A DNA stretch of 64,000 bases from Pseudobdellovibrionaceae bacterium (GTDB lineage Bacteria; Bdellovibrionota; Bdellovibrionia; Bdellovibrionales; UBA1609). Of the stretch, positions 63,397-64,000 are shown piece after piece (the stretch's first letter is position 1; each line of letters starts with the position of its first letter). Location of the stretch: NCBI GenBank assembly GCA_018663505.1, contig JABJQG010000053.1, positions 1-64,000 on the forward strand, written 5' to 3'. The notes below the pieces were generated by a model. It searched no databases. It was not told the DNA's origin and was given only the letters and a program-made list of their open reading frames with translations. Position numbers and translations under genes: made by a program.

Positions 63397-63497
63397 CTTG
63401 AAGTTAAGCAAAACTAGTTTTCAACGAATTACAGCAGCTACACTGACCATGAGGTCAGTTAAAAGAAGTATCACACATATAATTTATTACGCAGCTC

Positions 63498-63524
63498 GTC
63501 CCAAAAGTGAGCTGGCACCTTTTA
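63498..63524 (-). repeat. dispersed repeat copy at the Fur-gene stop codon
   Basis: On the minus strand it reads TAAAAGGTGCCAGCTCACTT then TTGGGAC, the same element as at 6251-6278 with two differences. The leading TAA is the stop of the Fur-family gene. It therefore shares the pattern of starting at a stop codon. Confidence 0.65.
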
Positions 63525-64000
63525 GGATTGGCAGTTGGTGCAGAGGCCGTAGAGTTCTAGGAGGTGGCCGGTGAGTTTGAAGCCGTATTGTTTAGCTACG
63601 TATTCTTGCAGGCGCTCTATGTCTTCGTTTTCGAATTCTACTATGGATCCGCAACTATTACAGGTGAGATGGTCGTGGTGTTTGGCAGAGTGGAGTTCGT
63701 ACCTTGCTGGTAATCCTCCAAGTCTCACTTCGGAGGCCAACCCTTTCAGTGCCATTTGCTTTAAAAATCGATAAACAGTGGCGAAACCAATCTCTGGGTT
63801 TGTTAGTTTTACCTGATCAAAAACCTCTTGGGCAGTCATATGTGCTGACCGCTGAGAGAAAGTTTTTAAAATTGCTAGCCTCTGCTTGGTGACTTTCACG
63901 CCCATCTCTCTAACAAGTCGGCTAAGGTCCGCCTCGGTGAGGGATTCCCTATCAAATGTTAACTTATCTTGAGCGACTTTAAGACCTGAGCTGAGTTCCA
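63522..64000 (-). CDS. Fur-family metal/peroxide-responsive regulator (start beyond the window)
   Basis: The frame is open to the window end. The ATG at 63905 has no proper ribosome site, and the 31 residues before it (for example EADLSRLVREMGVKVTKQRL) fit the family's N-terminal helix, so the true start lies outside. Visible parts are the winged helix (TKQRLAILKTFSQRSAHM, GFATVYRFLKQMALKG), the metal sites HSAKHHDHLTCNSCG and the last CTNC. It is of PerR/Zur/Fur type; the exact metal cannot be told. It could control the zinc operon in this window. Confidence 0.9.
   Translation of the reverse strand, partial: ELSSGLKVAQDKLTFDRESLTEADLSRLVREMGVKVTKQRLAILKTFSQRSAHMTAQEVFDQVKLTNPEIGFATVYRFLKQMALKGLASEVRLGGLPARYELHSAKHHDHLTCNSCGSIVEFENEDIERLQEYVAKQYGFKLTGHLLELYGLCTNCQS

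Noticed and set aside
1-64000. CRISPR arrays, prophage, toxin-antitoxin or restriction systems
   Set aside because: I saw no regularly spaced direct repeats, Cas proteins, phage structural genes, methyltransferase motifs or toxin-antitoxin pairs.

Overview
The window is an AT-rich chromosomal segment of a Gram-negative, diderm bacterium. Nearly every second product carries a Sec signal peptide or lipobox, and there are outer-membrane barrels, a tRNA-Ser, PilZ and HD-GYP proteins, a tricorn-type protease, secreted wall and protein hydrolases, and a REP-associated transposase. This mix fits Bdellovibrionota (Bdellovibrio/Bacteriovorax-like bacteria), but no rRNA or other taxonomic marker is present, so the placement is an inference.

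Region 1-7 kb: a cut-off secreted protein, a hypothetical secreted protein, a rhomboid protease gene split by a -1 frameshift, a four-gene envelope operon (redoxin, two YtkA/FixH-like proteins, a Cys-rich barrel) that looks metal/redox related, and a sulfide:quinone-oxidoreductase-like flavoprotein.

Region 7-18 kb is the centrepiece: a clade II (Sec-exported) nitrous oxide reductase locus. One arm (minus strand) reads nosZ - secreted protein of unknown function - monohaem cytochrome c - dihaem cytochrome c lipoprotein - NosB-like membrane protein - nosD - nosF - nosY. The divergent arm (plus strand) reads nosL - NapG-like nosG - NapH-like nosH - TlpA-type thioredoxin. Together these would carry quinol electrons through NosH/NosG and the cytochromes to NosZ, while NosD/F/Y/L and the thioredoxin mature and load its copper centres. 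No NosR is seen. A 53-bp near-perfect inverted repeat fills the nosD-nosF gap.

Region 18-34 kb: small secreted proteins, gpmA, a two-domain PTPS/QueD-like protein, fadD, a Zrg-like zinc uptake operon (DUF2796, ABC ATPase, permease, DUF3299), a conserved protein of unknown function, an M17 aminopeptidase with a terminator-like hairpin inside its 5' coding region, a lipoprotein FKBP isomerase and a porin.

Region 34-54 kb: accessory and signalling genes. These include single-domain response regulators, tRNA-Ser(GGA), a left-handed beta-helix-like secreted protein, a TetR regulator, a tandem duplication of a secreted GNAT-like gene, two histidine kinases (one fused to an SLC5 transporter domain beside an HPt and a receiver), an HD-GYP phosphodiesterase and a secreted lytic-transglycosylase-like protein.

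Region 54-64 kb: sufE, a tricorn-like protease, PilZ, aroC, a RAYT transposase between inverted hairpins, N-formylglutamate amidohydrolase, an O6-alkylguanine methyltransferase, a phosphopantetheinyl transferase, a secreted zinc metalloprotease and a Fur-family regulator running off the end. Hairpin repeats of the AAAAGGT(A/G)C type recur, several overlapping stop codons of genes.
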